NCBI GenBank assembly: GCA_023053685.1
Contig: JALIGW010000001.1
Coordinates: 163,304,547 to 163,368,546 of the forward strand
DNA: 64,000 nt
From: Diadophis punctatus similis
Taxonomy: Eukaryota; Chordata; Lepidosauria; Squamata; Dipsadidae
Direction of reading: 5' to 3'
Made by a program: the position numbers and the translations under genes. Shown in pieces: positions 52,876 to 64,000 of the stretch. Within the stretch, counting starts at the first letter, position 1, and each line of letters opens with the position of its first letter. The notes below the pieces were generated by a model. The model searched no databases and was not told the DNA's origin. It was given only the letters and a program-made list of their open reading frames with translations.

Positions 52876-54100
52876 GTACATTTGAAAAGTGTACATAATG
52901 AGTCTCAATTTTCTGCTACACAGTATTAGAATAAACCACAACAAAAAAATAAACAACATCTTCAGAAAGGAATACTTTATTATCAGTGGATTCTGTTGTA
53001 GAAAAGTTCTGTGGTAGAGGTTGGTGGCAGAGGACCTATAGGTATAAGTGTATCTGAAACTGCTTCCCTTCATGGCCCTCAGAATCCCTTCATACTTTTT
53101 TCTATACTTTTAGTGGTAAATTTAAAGAGGAAGTTGTCTTGCAGCAAAGCAGACAGCTCTAGCATTATTCTTTAATCATAAGAATGCTTCTGAGCACCTT
53201 CTAGGATCCCTTGGGCATTGTTAGAAAATGAAAATAATGGTTGCATCACAGTGTATTACTTGGATACATACTCACCTGCCTTGAAAAAGAGTGCCCTGAA
53301 GTTTGCCTTTTGATAAATTGATATCTTCTATCCACCATTGCTTCCACTCTCAATGGCAGATGTTTCTGACCTTTCAAAATTCCAGATGATGTCCACTATC
53401 TCCAAATGTGGACTTCGTCTTGCTTATGGCATAATAAATATTCATTTATTAAAATACTGGAAGATTTTCCCTACCCCAGACTTTTGGAACTATTTAAAAA
53501 TAGTTATTCAAATAGACTCTACAGGCTTCTGGAATTTGTTTGTTTCTTTGTTTATTAATTTATTTTGAAATTATTCCAATACTTGGAAAGCCGAAATGAG
53601 GTGCACTGTATAATGTTGAGAATGCTTATGCCCATTAAAAGTTAACATTTCAAGTAGATAATGGGAAAAATAATGTTTTTGTATAATGCATTTTAAAAAA
53701 ACAGAATCCTTAAAATAAGCACTTTCACATTTCACATATAGAACTCATTCTGTTATTTTATTATGCTTCAAAAGAAGATCTCAAGCATCTATTTTGTTAA
53801 AGTTCAATGCATATAAAATTTAAAAAGGAATAATTTACATATCTTATATTTTTTTAAATAATTCACTGGTTTTGTATTACAATTATTTGTCCTAATGTCA
53901 GAAAGGGTCTGCAGAAGTGAGCGAAATAAATTAGTATCTGATAAGCAAATTGAGGGTTTAGTAGGAATAAACTGGGGTCTCATTCATATTAGCAAAGCAA
54001 AAATCAGAATATTGAAGCAAAGCACAAAACTTCTTTCATAGTTCCTAGGCTATTAGTTATTAGTTGGAGTTGGTATTTCTTTCGGAATCTTTATTTTAAT
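52876..54100. other. Intron 13, first part, no feature recognised
   Basis: AT-rich intron sequence after the last recognised exon. No exon 14 candidate with the expected sequence was found. Confidence 0.4.
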
Positions 54101-54104
54101 TAGA

Positions 54105-54255
54105 GCACAAGGTAGTATAATAGTTAAGGTGCTGGACTAAGAGCAAGAAGGCCCAGTGTGGCCCAGTCTCTTCATTAAGTCATCAGAAGCTGACTCTGAT
54201 TTTGGGCCTCTCTCACTCTCACTCTCACTAGTGTAGGTTGTTAGATAATTTTGTT
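54105..54255 (+). mobile_element. Decayed tRNA-derived SINE
   Basis: CACAAGGTAGTATAATAGTT and AAGGTGCTGGACTAAGAGCA resemble the tRNA-like head of the MIR-like reptile SINE, followed by GGCCTCTCTCACTCTCACTC. The tail is lost. Confidence 0.5.
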
Positions 54256-55305
54256 ATTTGGGCATGCAAATGTTCTTGATGTACCAAAGCTAGCTATCCT
54301 ATGCTTGGTTAGAGTAAAGAATGGGGACTAAAAATTTCCAAACTTCCAGAACAGGGGATTTCATGTAGGGAATTATGGGATATTTCTGACCATTGCCGTT
54401 CAAGTGTTTGTCAGCGTGGTTGGGGATGTTTGTGTGCAAAGTCCACCTGAATCTCTCAGAGCGATCCAGGGAGATGTAAGCAACAGGTTTTGTCTCTATA
54501 CTGTACATCTTTGGGTTCTAAAACCCTGTTTGCCTGGACAAGATTAAAAAGGGTTTGTAGAGAATCATGCAAACTACTTTTTTCATCCCTTCATGAGACA
54601 GAGCTTCCAGTAATTACAGGGCAATAAATCATCTATTATCTTAAGGAGATATGGGACATAATACATCTCTCTATATCTGTGCATTTATATTTCTAAGTAT
54701 GTTTTCTTTAAACAAGAAATGATTTTCTTTAAAAAGAAATCCCATAATTTCCATGTACTCAGGGATATAGGGTTTTTTGCTCAGTTTATAAACTGAAATT
54801 GATTTGCCTTTTTAACCTCCTTTCCCTTTTCCCTTCCCCATGTATTATACATATATACCTTTTATCCTACTGAAACAACTTTTCTAAAAGACAACCCTAT
54901 AAAACTACTTTTTAGATTACTAGAATATAATTTTGAAAGATTTGCTGCTATGTGTATGCATTCTGTAGTGTCAGTGGCACACATCCTTTACTACTTTAGC
55001 AATAGTGCTGATAGCTTTTGATTTGTACATATTTGCAGTATACTTTTAATCTAATTTAATATTTGGAAAAATGAACATTTTTGGTATATTTATTTTATAT
55101 TTGGTATATTTATATTTATATATTATATGCATATATTAATCCAATTTGAATATGTACAAAGGACTGAAGTTTTATGAGTGCAGTAGTGTACATATTTATT
55201 AAATTTTCCACTAAATATTTCCGGTTTCTGACTTGCTCTACACCCGAATGGATTGCTCTCTTCCGTTCTGAACCCCAATAATGTCCTTTCCAACTGAGCT
55301 TAAGA
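54256..55305. other. Intron 13, no feature recognised
   Basis: AT-rich sequence. Repeated TTTATATTTGGTATATT phrases near 55080-55120. Confidence 0.4.
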
Positions 55306-55696
55306 CAAGGTAGTCCTCAACTTACAACAGTTGATTTAGTGACTATTCAAAGTTACAACAGCAGTGAAAAAAGTGACATTTGACCACTTATGACTATTGC
55401 AGCATCTCCATAGTCACGTGATCAAAATTAAAGTGCTTGGCAACCGACTCATATTCGTGACAGTTATGACGTCCCGGGGTCACGTGATCCCCCTTTGTGA
55501 CCTTTTGACAAGCAAAATCAATGGGAAAACCAGATTCACTTAACAAGCATGTTACTAATTTAACAACTGCAGTGATTCACTTAACAACTGTGACAAGAAG
55601 GGTCATAAAATGGGGCAAAACTCATTTAACAAAATGTCTTATGCTTAGCAACATAAATTTTGGGCTCAATTGTGGTTGTAATTTGAGGACTACTGG
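55306..55696. mobile_element. CAGGTAGTCC-family MITE, copy g
   Basis: Begins CAAGGTAGTCCTCAACTTAC and ends AATTTGAGGACTACTGG. The interior is well kept (GACCACTTATGACTATTGCA, GTCACGTGATCAAAATTAAA, GGGTCACGTGATCCCCCTTT). Confidence 0.75.
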
Positions 55697-55699
55697 TAG

Positions 55700-55917
55700 A
55701 TGTGCCACAGCACCTATGGTGGGCGTGTTTTTTTGGAGAGAGATTCCTCCTTCAGAGGAATAGAGCAACAGGCCTCATTCCCATACAACATCTGATGCAC
55801 TGGATCAGTGTTCTTTCCACATATAATATAGACTTGCACAGTTTCCCTTCACCTCACAACCCTGAGGAGAGCTCTGGTGAAGCCTCCTCTTCCTCCTCCT
55901 CAGCTGATCCAATGAAT

Positions 55918-55985
<68 letters not shown>

Positions 55986-57460
55986 TCACATTTCTATGCC
56001 ACCCAATTCCCAGAGGACTCTGGGTGGCTCACAGTCAGGACAAATATGAATCAATACAAAAAAGAACATCATAACACAATTTATAAACATGTTTAAAAAT
56101 TTAAAAACAATCAATCACTACATTCATTCAGGGGCGACCTTACTGATTAACTCTGTCGGGTCACTAGCCCCAAGCCTGCCGGAAAAGCCAGGTTGTAACG
56201 GCTTTCCTGAAGGCCAATAAGGTGGGGGTGGTACGAATCCCCTGCGGTAGCTGGTTCCAGAGAGGCGGGGCAGCAACAGAGAACGCCCTCCACCGCAGCC
56301 CCACCAGCCGACACTGTTTAGCTGACAGGACCCAAAGGAGCCCAACCCTGTTTGATCTCACCAGTCATTGGGAGGTACACGGTAGGAGGCGGTCTCGGAG
56401 ATAGCCTGGCCCTAAGCCATGTAGGGCTTTAAAGGTGATAACCAACACCTTGAATTGTGTCCGGAGACCGATAGGCAGCCAGTGCAGCTCACGGAGGATT
56501 GGTGTGACATGGGTGTATCTAGGTACGTCCACAATCGCTCGCGCAGCTGCATTCTGGACTAGCTGTAGTCTCCGAACAGTCTTCAAGGGTAGCCCAATGT
56601 AGAGCGCATTGCAATAATCAAGACATGAGGTGATAAGGGCGTGAGTGACTGTGAGCAGTGCCTCCCGATCCAAGTAGGGTCGCAATTGGTGCACAAGACG
56701 GACCTGCGCAAAGGCCCCCCTGGCCACAGGTGTTAGATGTTGGTCTAATTTGAGCTGTGGATCCAGGAGGACACCCAAATTGCGAACCCATTCTGATGCG
56801 ACTAGTTTCTCTCCCCCCAGAACCAAGGAAGGACAGTCGACATAGTCCTTAGGAGGTAATATCCATAGCCACTTGGTCTTGTCTGGGTTGAGCTTGAGCC
56901 TGTTGACCCCCATCCAGACCCTCACCTCGTTCAGACCACTGCTGAGGGGAGGGGAAACCAAGAAAGTCAAAGATCACAAAGTCAATTAAACCCCTGCTCC
57001 CCATTCTGATCTGTGCCCAAGGATCCCCTCCCTATCGGGAGGAAGGGGGCTCACCCATCAATGCCAGTGCCTCTCCCCAGCCAGTCCTACCTTACCAACA
57101 GGCGCATCAGTCCCTCCCTCAACCTTCCTCTTTCCAGAATATAGGCTTGGGGAACTCTCCAGCCAGTCCTATCTTGTCAGCAGGCATTCCAGAGTCATTC
57201 CCTCATCCTTCACTTTCTGGCACCGCTGTTTGAGATTTCAAATGTTGGCCCCACTTTTAACACAGCCAACAGTCATTCAGCCAATTGGGCACAGAGGCAA
57301 GAGGAACACAGGAAAGAGAGTGGGAATACAAACTCTCCTTGTGCACACAACCTTTGGGTTTCTGGGGAAGTGTCGTTGGTATTGTGGCACTGAAGTGGCC
57401 ACAACTTTCCTAGATTTCATTCCCATAGGAGTCATGGCTCTCAGCATTCTGTAAGTTAGC
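55700..57460. other. Unclassified GC-richer block split by the LINE
   Basis: 55700-55913 and 56971-57460 are less AT-rich than neighbouring intron and may be one older repeat into which the LINE was inserted. 57075-57105 and 57157-57185 are a diverged direct repeat (CAGCCAGTCCTACCTTACCA and CAGCCAGTCCTATCTTGTCA). Not identified. Confidence 0.3.
55914..56970 (-). mobile_element. L2/CR1-clade LINE copy with intact RT C-terminal ORF
   Basis: Reverse orientation. The tail is (TTTA)n at 55914-55984, then the inverse 3' UTR. An open frame at 56365-56970 reads GVNRLKLNPDKTKWLWILPP, RNLGVLLDPQLKLDQHL, CLDYCNALYIGLPLKTVRRL and HWLPIGLRTQFKVLVITFKA. A frameshift near 56365 moves the end (QCRLVGLRWRAFSVAAPPLW) to the frame of 56164-56361. 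The catalytic part of the RT is truncated. One of the less decayed LINE copies in the window. Confidence 0.88.
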
Positions 57461-59160
57461 CCATGTCAATTCCTTGGTTCAATAATTGTTGCCATGTACT
57501 TTCCAATTGAAGGTTACAAATTTACAAACAGACACGAGAATGTTAGTAGTAGTCAGATACGGCATTTAAATACCCTAATCATTCTCAGGATAGAGGTATC
57601 AGTATCAGGCATCAATGATCATACTACAAATAAAACCTTTAAACAACTAAATCTGCTTTTATTAAAACCTGTAATAAAATAGGTAAATAAAAGTAGTTTT
57701 GCCTATCTGGCAGGATTTATATTGCTCTCCCTAATACATGACCCAAGTAATAATTTGGGTCATGCAGTTGAATAGTTTTTAATAATGGATTGCTATCAAA
57801 TGTCATTCACTAGTTTCTTTCCTGCTATTTTCCCATTGTGTATTACAATATGCTATTTCCTTTTCATTCTTAAACTGTTATATAATCTTGCTCCGTAGTC
57901 TACAATATATCTTTGTAACTTTTGTAAACATTTTGTTGGTATTGTTAACATTTTAACTGTTTTTAATCCCTACTAACTCAGTCTTCAAGGCATTCCAATT
58001 AATAAATTATAAACGAGCCATGCTAGAATACTGTTGCATTCAGTAAACTAAATAGTACTGTACTATTTAGTTAAGTCCAACTTTTTAAAGTTGAGATAAA
58101 TGTGAAAAATACTCACACTTTAGTTCTTTATTTCTGTAAACCTTTGATATTGTGTGCATGCATGGAGTTCTGTTCAGCACTATGGGACAGGACTTCAGTT
58201 TGCATGGTGAAATTTTCTATTTGTGAGGAATCAAGAATCCATATGCTAGCAGAAAAGCTTTGATATGCTTTTAGAAGATGTATGTAATACTTTAATAAGT
58301 AGAAATCAAGAATCCCTGTCATCTACCTCTTTATTCAGAAATAGCTGAATTTCAATACCTCTGAAAAAAAAGTGTCATGGATCCAGTGGCTACTGTGGTT
58401 AGAAATGTACCCAGAATCAACTTGGCATATTTTTAAAAATAGCATAGATTCTTCCCCTGAATGAAATTGAATGGATGTTGCTAAAATAAAAATGTCCTGA
58501 TTATGTATTGAAGATAATGCTGCCATATTTTTCCTGCAAGATACTTTTTTTTTTGTTCAAAATCTTTTCTAGATATTCGTCTCCTTGACTTTTCTTTCCA
58601 GATTTTGTTTCCTATCCTGTTTGCCATGTTTCCCTTCTTACGTATCAGGAAATTACCCTCCCCTTCTCCATTTTGGTAAGAAACTTTCTATATAGCAATC
58701 CACATCCTTTGTTCTATATTAATTCTTGAACCTAAATTTCTATTCTTGGATATTATTAAATTATTTTTTAAACTAATGTGTTTATGTTTTCAAGAATTTA
58801 CACTAAACTGTATCAAATGAAAAATGTTATATTTGGATGGTTTTATAACATTGTTGCATAAAAGGTAAATTTTGGTAATGAGTAGAATCCCTCTCTTTTC
58901 CCGTTTTGAGTTTGTTTGTATGGCTAAGGCCAAAGAGGTGCATGGTGAATAAGGCATTCTTGAGCTCTTCAGCATATGTTTAGTTGGTATAGTTACTAGG
59001 CAACTACTTCATTAAAATGCAAAATAAGATATGTACCGGTAAGTGCTCTGATTTTGAACATGGGTGACTGGCAAAGGACAACAAAATCTAGCAGGAAGAG
59101 GAGATAAACTGTACTGTTATTGGGCAAATTCATATTATGCCTATAGGTAACAGTAAATTT
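57461..59160. other. Intron 13, no feature recognised
   Basis: AT-rich sequence. Includes an exon-like but unconvincing segment at 58602-58675. Confidence 0.4.
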
Positions 59161-59167
59161 GTGAACT

Positions 59168-59431
59168 GCCTGCAGGGATTGCCATTGCCTATTGCCGCCT
59201 CCGCACGCCCCATTTTTGCCCTCCACATCCCATTTTTGGCCTCTGTGTGCCCCATTTTCTGCCTCTGTGTGCCCCATTTTCCACCCATTCCAATCACTGC
59301 CGTCCGGAATGGGTGGAAAATGGGGCGCGCAGAGGCAAAAAATGGAGCATGCGGAGGCTAAAAACGTGATGCGGAGGCTGAAAATGGAGCACACGGAGGT
59401 GGCAATAGGCTATGGCAATCCCTGCAGCCTG
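59168..59431. repeat. Large imperfect inverted repeat (about 260 bp)
   Basis: The left arm starts CTGCAGGGATTGCCATTGCC and the right arm ends with the inverse, GGCTATGGCAATCCCTGCAG. Inside, CCCCATTTTCCACCCATTCC faces its inverse around 59290-59325. The repeating CCCCATTTT... units pair along the arms. Probably the interior of the MITE family ending at 59740. Confidence 0.8.
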
Positions 59432-59500
59432 AAACAGCTAATCGTCAGGAGGCCGATCCAACCGACAATCAGCTGCTTGTGCTAATCAGGCTGTGCTGAA

Positions 59501-59660
59501 GCTGAAACTGAAACAGGCTGTTTGCTGTGTGCTGCAAGGAGGCAAGTTGCTGGGAGGCAGAGGCAGATTTTTTGTGTGTGTGCTGAAACTGAAACAGGCT
59601 GTTTGCTGTTTGCTGCAAGGAGGCAAATTGCTCAGAGGCAGAGGCAGATTTTTTTTTCTT
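59501..59660 (+). repeat. Two tandem units of about 80 bp
   Basis: GCTGAAACTGAAACAGGCTG opens each unit (59501 and 59582) and GGCAGAGGCAGATTTTTT closes each. Together with the right-end motif at 59725-59745 (CTCCGAAAAATACAGTA) they belong to a 5'-incomplete TATAAGACGC-type MITE. Confidence 0.8.
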
Positions 59661-59724
59661 GTTTTCCTCCCCCAAAAAGATAGGTGCATCTTATAGTGTC
59701 TTATACTATAGAGTGTCTTACACT

Positions 59725-59742
59725 CCGAAAAATACAGTATTT
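59725..59742. mobile_element. Right terminus of a GTATTTTTCGGAG MITE (left end not found)
   Basis: CTCCGAAAAATACAGTA is the same terminus as at 9006 and 34523. No partner terminus was found upstream, so the element is either truncated or its left end is too decayed. Confidence 0.55.
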
Positions 59743-59850
59743 CCCCTCCCCTCTATGCAGGAAGAGGAAATTCTTCCGTGTGCTAGAAGAACAGACCTCT
59801 GAAAACTAGCGATCACAAGCATTCAGAGCCTTTCAAGATGCTTGCTTTCC

Positions 59851-59985
59851 CTAGCGTTTTCTCCTCTGGAAGGGAAAACTCTAGTGTACATCATCATTTC
59901 TGCTACTCCACCCTTCTGGAGGGGAAAATGCTAATGAGTATGTAAGCTTTTGCTAGTGTTTTCACCTCTGGAAGGGAAAACGCTA
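59851..59985. repeat. Cluster of imperfect 34-bp palindromes
   Basis: Units at 59851-59884, about 59902-59934 and 59952-59985 read CTAG(C/T)GTTTTC...CTGGAAGGGAAAAC..CTAG or a decayed form. They are spaced about 50 bases apart. Each can fold as a short hairpin. A further half unit follows near 60075. Confidence 0.7.
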
Positions 59986-60237
59986 GTGAATGCCAGTGTT
60001 TCTGCCCTTTCAAAAGGGAAATACAAATACTATTCAGACAAATACTATTCTGAGCCTTTTAGAATGCTGACATTTGCTAGCATTTTTACCAGATTTGCGT
60101 TCCCCTCCTTTGGCATGCTGGAGGAATGGACTACAATTTAATCTGGCAAAAATTGTTGTTGTCTCCCTGATAGCGTAGGGAGAGATCCTGGGCCACCAGG
60201 ATATGGTGGGAGGCCTGTGCCCTCTCCCCAGCACTCC

Positions 60238-60384
60238 ATTTAACAACCCACTTGGTCACTTAACTACCACAACTGGGAAAGCTGGGATTGTGGTAGTTCA
60301 GTGAAGTGAATGTGTGGTGTCTCACTTAACTACTTTGCCCAATGATCGAGATTCCAGTTGAGGTTGTAAGTTGAGGACTACCTG
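60238..60384. mobile_element. CAGGTAGTCC-family MITE, copy h (short)
   Basis: ATTTAACAACCCACTTGGTC at the left and GTAAGTTGAGGACTACCTG at the right, ending in TA. Confidence 0.6.
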
Positions 60385-61255
60385 TATAGGATTTATTGTG
60401 CAATTATTCATGTGGTTGCAGTGATACATAAGAAATGTAAAAATGATGTATCTGTGGCTAAAGCTGGCATGGCAGAAACCAGTGATGCCCAAGCTAGAGA
60501 GAATAATATATAACTATGATTAAGCTACCTCCCAAGGCCATCAAGATCCATTAACTTGGGAATGCAACAAGAAAAAGGCTAGGGTCTAAATTGTGGAATG
60601 TAGACATATGTAAAGGCTTTGATGTTTTACCCTGTAGTAGACCAAATAAACTGTTGTATTACTTTATCTTTCTCCAATAGTAATAGTGTATTTTAATAGT
60701 ATAGATTAGGTAATAGTATAATCTAATCATATTTGACAATCTTCAATCAAGTAAAGCCAATTGATGTATACCACTAAACATCTTGTTCCCGTAACCTTTC
60801 ACTAAGCAAAATGATGCATCATAGGGCAACAATTTTTGAACCAAGATACCACAAATGAGTTAACTTATAGAATGTGTCCAAATTCCTGAATCCATAACTT
60901 CCATGGAATTGATATTTGTCAAATTTTATGAAACAGATTATGACATGAAAATTATCATAAAACAATTTATGACATAATATAAAATGTCAGAAATCATTTC
61001 CTGTGCAGATGTTTGACAATGGTATACAGTTCTACATGGGCTATTTTCAAGGAAGATACATCTCTGAATGTATGTGTCTTAGAAGGCAGGACATTAGTAG
61101 TTCTGTCATTGTTGAAGACATTGAGGAATCTGATAAGAAAATATCTCTGAAATGATCATCCATGGGCGTCATGGGTTGTCTGATAAGGGATTAAATGACT
61201 GGAAAATTGAAGTGTAATCTGAGCACTGGTTTGAAGCCTGGTACCTGAGTTGATT
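60385..61255. other. Intron 13, no feature recognised
   Basis: AT-rich intron sequence. Confidence 0.4.
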
Positions 61256-61257
61256 TG

Positions 61258-61380
61258 AATGTATTTATTTATTTTATTAAACAAATTTATATAGCTGCCC
61301 AACTCACAAAGTGACTTCAGGTGCATACAGCATTAAAAATACACAGTTGAAAAATCCACAATTTAAAACCCACCAGTCTA
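61258..61380 (-). mobile_element. LINE 3' end (reverse orientation), decayed
   Basis: TTTATTTATTTTATTAAACA followed by ATAGCTGCCCAACTCACAAA and AAAAATACACAG, the inverse of the L2/CR1-clade 3' UTR. Short. Confidence 0.5.
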
Positions 61381-62022
61381 TCCAAGGTTGGATATTCAGC
61401 TTTTGATTATTTTGATTATTATTTTGACTATTTTGAAAATCTGGTTTGATTTTCTGGCTTCCAGATTCAAGACAATTGAACTTAATTTTAGATTCTGTTT
61501 TAAAGGCATTTTTATTAGGCTATATTTGGAAGATATTTAAATGCCTGCCCATTTTCCATTTTGGCAGAATGAGATGAAAATAGCAGAGGTAATATTCTTA
61601 AAATGACAGCTCACTCAGGCTCAAGAGTTGCACTGCAATATATATTTTTAAATGTTCTTCTTGTGTTTGCTTTAAAACAGAGGTAGCACAGATGGAAAGG
61701 ACAGCTCAGCGGCCTCAAATCTTTCCGGTCATAAGCTTATACATAGATTGTGCTGAAAGTTTTTCTTTTCCATTTTAAAAATAAAAACTTTCTGGGCTGG
61801 CAGATAAGGCATGCTTTTTTTTATCAGAGTTCATTATCTTGACAAATGGCATTTTGCAAGTTTGTGCATGTTGTAACTTCCAGGTTTCCATTACCATCAG
61901 GCGTGGGGTACCTTCTTTAGACTTGGCAAGCATACTAATTTTGAGAAATGATGTAGAAAGGTCAATAATCTTAATGTGACACAAATACCAGCTGTAACGT
62001 TTTGTCAGTACTCTATGCTAGA
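61381..62022. other. Intron 13, no feature recognised
   Basis: AT-rich intron sequence. Confidence 0.4.
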
Positions 62023-62030
62023 GATTAGAC

Positions 62031-62527
62031 CAGTGATGGTGAACCTTTTGGGTTGGCTTGTCAAAAATTCTAAAAATACCTAACTTGACTCCTGGTGTGT
62101 CATGCACACACACACCCAAACAAAAGAGAAACAATTCTTTACATACACATTTATTTATTTTTTAAAAATACAGTCCAATCGTGTGTGACTCACAATATCC
62201 ACCATGCATGACTTACTTTCAGATTTTCTCTTGACAGGCTCCTTCAGGATACCCAAGGTAGCTCAGGTCACACAAGCCGTTCATTCTTGAAGTGGCTTTG
62301 AAGAATGCTGTTCCATGCAATCCTTGAAACTGTGTGTGAAAGCACGCCCCATTCTTGCACAACTTTCAGAGACTCCGGAGGCCATGCGAAAACACACCCC
62401 ATTCTCGTGCAGCCTCCAAAAATCATGCAGGAATGGGTGTGCTTTTGAGAATAGTTGTTTTCAGATGTTGATGAAAAGTGGCGCATCACTCAAAATGTTG
62501 TGGCATCTCACAGGTTTACTATCACTG
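62031..62527. mobile_element. 497-bp hAT element
   Basis: Termini CAGTGATGGTGAACCTTTTG and the inverse of CAGTGATAGTAAACCTGTGA. Flanks GATTAGAC (62023-62030) and GATTAGAT (62528-62535) agree at 7 of 8 positions. Inside are three related GTGAAAGCACGCCCCATTCT-like units at about 62336-62440. No transposase. Confidence 0.82.
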
Positions 62528-62535
62528 GATTAGAT

Positions 62536-64000
62536 AGAGATGGCTTAATCCCACCTAACTTTACTATAGCAAGAGGTCAGAGTTGCTGACAGAATCGCTA
62601 GCGTGTGATTTCAGTAGCTCTCAAAATTGAGTGACTGCAACAGATGGAGGTGTCAGGCTTTGGAAGAGCAGGCTGGTATATCCAGGAGCAAAACACACAG
62701 CCTTTTATTGGACCATTGTCTAGTCTAGTTGGGTCATCTTAAGTATAAAAAAGACACTGCTAAATATAAAGAAGGCCCAAGTAGTGCTATCATTCGGTGT
62801 GAGAGTGACAGGCCTTGGCAGGACAGTAGCACAGAAGCAGGCTGGCACCAGGAGAAAGGAGCTCTCAAAGTTAAATGGCTGATGTAGTAGAAGCAGCAGA
62901 TGCTGGTGATGGTAGGCTAGCAGGTGTAGTTCTGAAGTAGTCCCAGTTAAGTTATTAAACCAGGTCAAATAAAATTGGTTTGATACCAGGCTTATATTAT
63001 TACAGAACTGTTCAAGTGAAGCAGTTGTACAGTGAAGAGAAGCTTTGGTAGAAGTAGGCTGACGGGCAGAGGAGGAACTGTAAATGATCCATGCATATGC
63101 ATTATTAGATTATTTCAGTAAGTAAAACTCAGCTGGGTGGCAGACCTGAAAAATGTATGGGCTAAAGCCCTTTCTTAATTTAAACACAATAAATGTTTAT
63201 TAACATTTCAATTGTTAAATTGTTAACCTTGCTGTTCTTAAAAGTCATAGACATGGGGGTTTGTTCTCTTCTTAGCTTTTACTCAGTATAGAGATTAAAA
63301 CACGCTCCAAGCAAAAAGAACACAGAGAAAAAGTTTGACTCAAAACTCTACTATTGAAACTTAAGTTCATATTCAGAGGGCAGAAAGAGTTAAACTGACC
63401 AGAAAGAATAACATTGGCACAAAACTGCTTAATTAAGTTAAACCTTGTATCCAAATTAAGAGCGTTGAATGAAGTTGAAGCATGCTCAATGCCAATCACA
63501 GTCTATACAAAATATTGTCTTACATGTCCAGTTTAAAAAATAGTTTTAATAGTAATTATTGAACAAATTTTGGTGCCAATATGTGATAGGTTGTTGAATA
63601 TTGATTGTCCTCCTGAATACCATCTCAGCAGATGTTCACAAGCAACCATAGTCATATCCTTTGACCTCTGGCTTAAGACTGCTTAATACTCCAAAGAGTT
63701 AGAGTAAGGGTTTTTACCTAGTACTCCAAAGGGTCTCACTAACTCACATAGACTATTTAATATCCTCCCAACATCTCCATATCCTCAATAAATTAAGTAG
63801 CAATGGAACTTGATTTGGTGCCTTGAATCCCAACCAGTCTTGAAGATAGATGAATTTATTGCTGATTACTGTGGTCCTTGCCTCCCTTTTCTACTGCTGT
63901 TGATGGGTATATTAGCTGAAGAGGATTAGATATCAGGACTGTGTTTATCATCTAAACATAATCTTCCAACTCTAGCCCTGCCTTAATTATCCACACTTTT
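62536..64000. other. Intron 13, end of window
   Basis: 62650-62950 contains two diverged copies of a CAGGCTTTGG...GAGCAGGCTGG stretch and a TTTTATTGG segment that might be LTR-derived. No boundaries found. The rest is AT-rich. No exon recognised. Confidence 0.35.

Noticed and set aside
58602..58675. Exon-like segment with a pyrimidine tract, AG, open phase-1 frame of 25 codons and GTAAG donor
   Set aside because: Phase fits after exon 13, but the peptide (DFVSYPVCHVSLL...) has no resemblance to the CD2AP sequence expected there, so it is most likely a chance pseudo-exon.
1..64000. CRISPR arrays, bacterial operons, rRNA genes
   Set aside because: None seen. The window has vertebrate gene structure and repeats throughout.

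Overview
This window is vertebrate nuclear DNA, almost certainly from a squamate reptile and most probably a snake. It contains split genes with GT/AG introns. Its repeats include a CR1-type LINE 3' end running into an ATTCT microsatellite (28258-28362), a GATA (Bkm-type) array (27024-27115), a tRNA-derived SINE with an L2/MIR-like tail (16481-16708), and many hAT and mariner-type MITEs. The snake assignment rests on recalled repeat signatures, not on a search.

One host gene spans the window on the + strand: CD2AP (CD2-associated protein), an SH3 scaffold of the CIN85/CD2AP family. A CpG island (about 1165-1930) carries the start codon at 1738. Thirteen coding exons can be placed with consistent splice phases. 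They encode residues 1-476 plus one extra base: three SH3 domains, the linkers between them and a proline-rich region. SH3-A lies almost entirely in exon 2. SH3-B is split over exons 4 and 5, and SH3-C over exons 8 and 9, at equivalent phase-0 positions. After exon 13 (ends 52875) no further exon was recognised. The rest of the proline-rich region, the capping-protein-binding region and the C-terminal coiled coil should lie beyond 64000.

The introns are full of mobile elements. Intron 1 (14.5 kb) holds hAT and TA-flanked MITEs, among them a near-perfect hairpin MITE with an exact 8-bp target duplication, and a 46-bp perfect palindrome. Intron 2 (9.0 kb) holds a SINE, an L2/CR1-clade LINE end, a MITE carrying a U2 snRNA fragment, a CR1 reverse-transcriptase remnant and an L1-like remnant. 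Intron 3 (5.4 kb) holds a hAT MITE, a GATA-tailed repeat whose GC-rich core contains a recognisable but dead first exon of a MAX-dimerisation (MXD4-like) gene, and an 808-bp hAT element. Introns 4 and 5 hold a MITE, a solo LTR and degenerate LINE pieces.

Intron 8 contains the most elaborate structure. A DIRS-type tyrosine-recombinase retrotransposon of about 4.9 kb, with inverted termini and an internal complementary region, sits inside a DNA transposon with CACTG termini, TTA target duplications and a transposase-like ORF fragment. Intron 13 (over 11 kb in the window) holds LINE copies, MITEs, hairpin-rich repeats and a 497-bp hAT element.

No tRNA or rRNA gene, CRISPR array or second intact host gene is visible. 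Intron stretches not listed as repeats contain AT-rich sequence without recognisable features.
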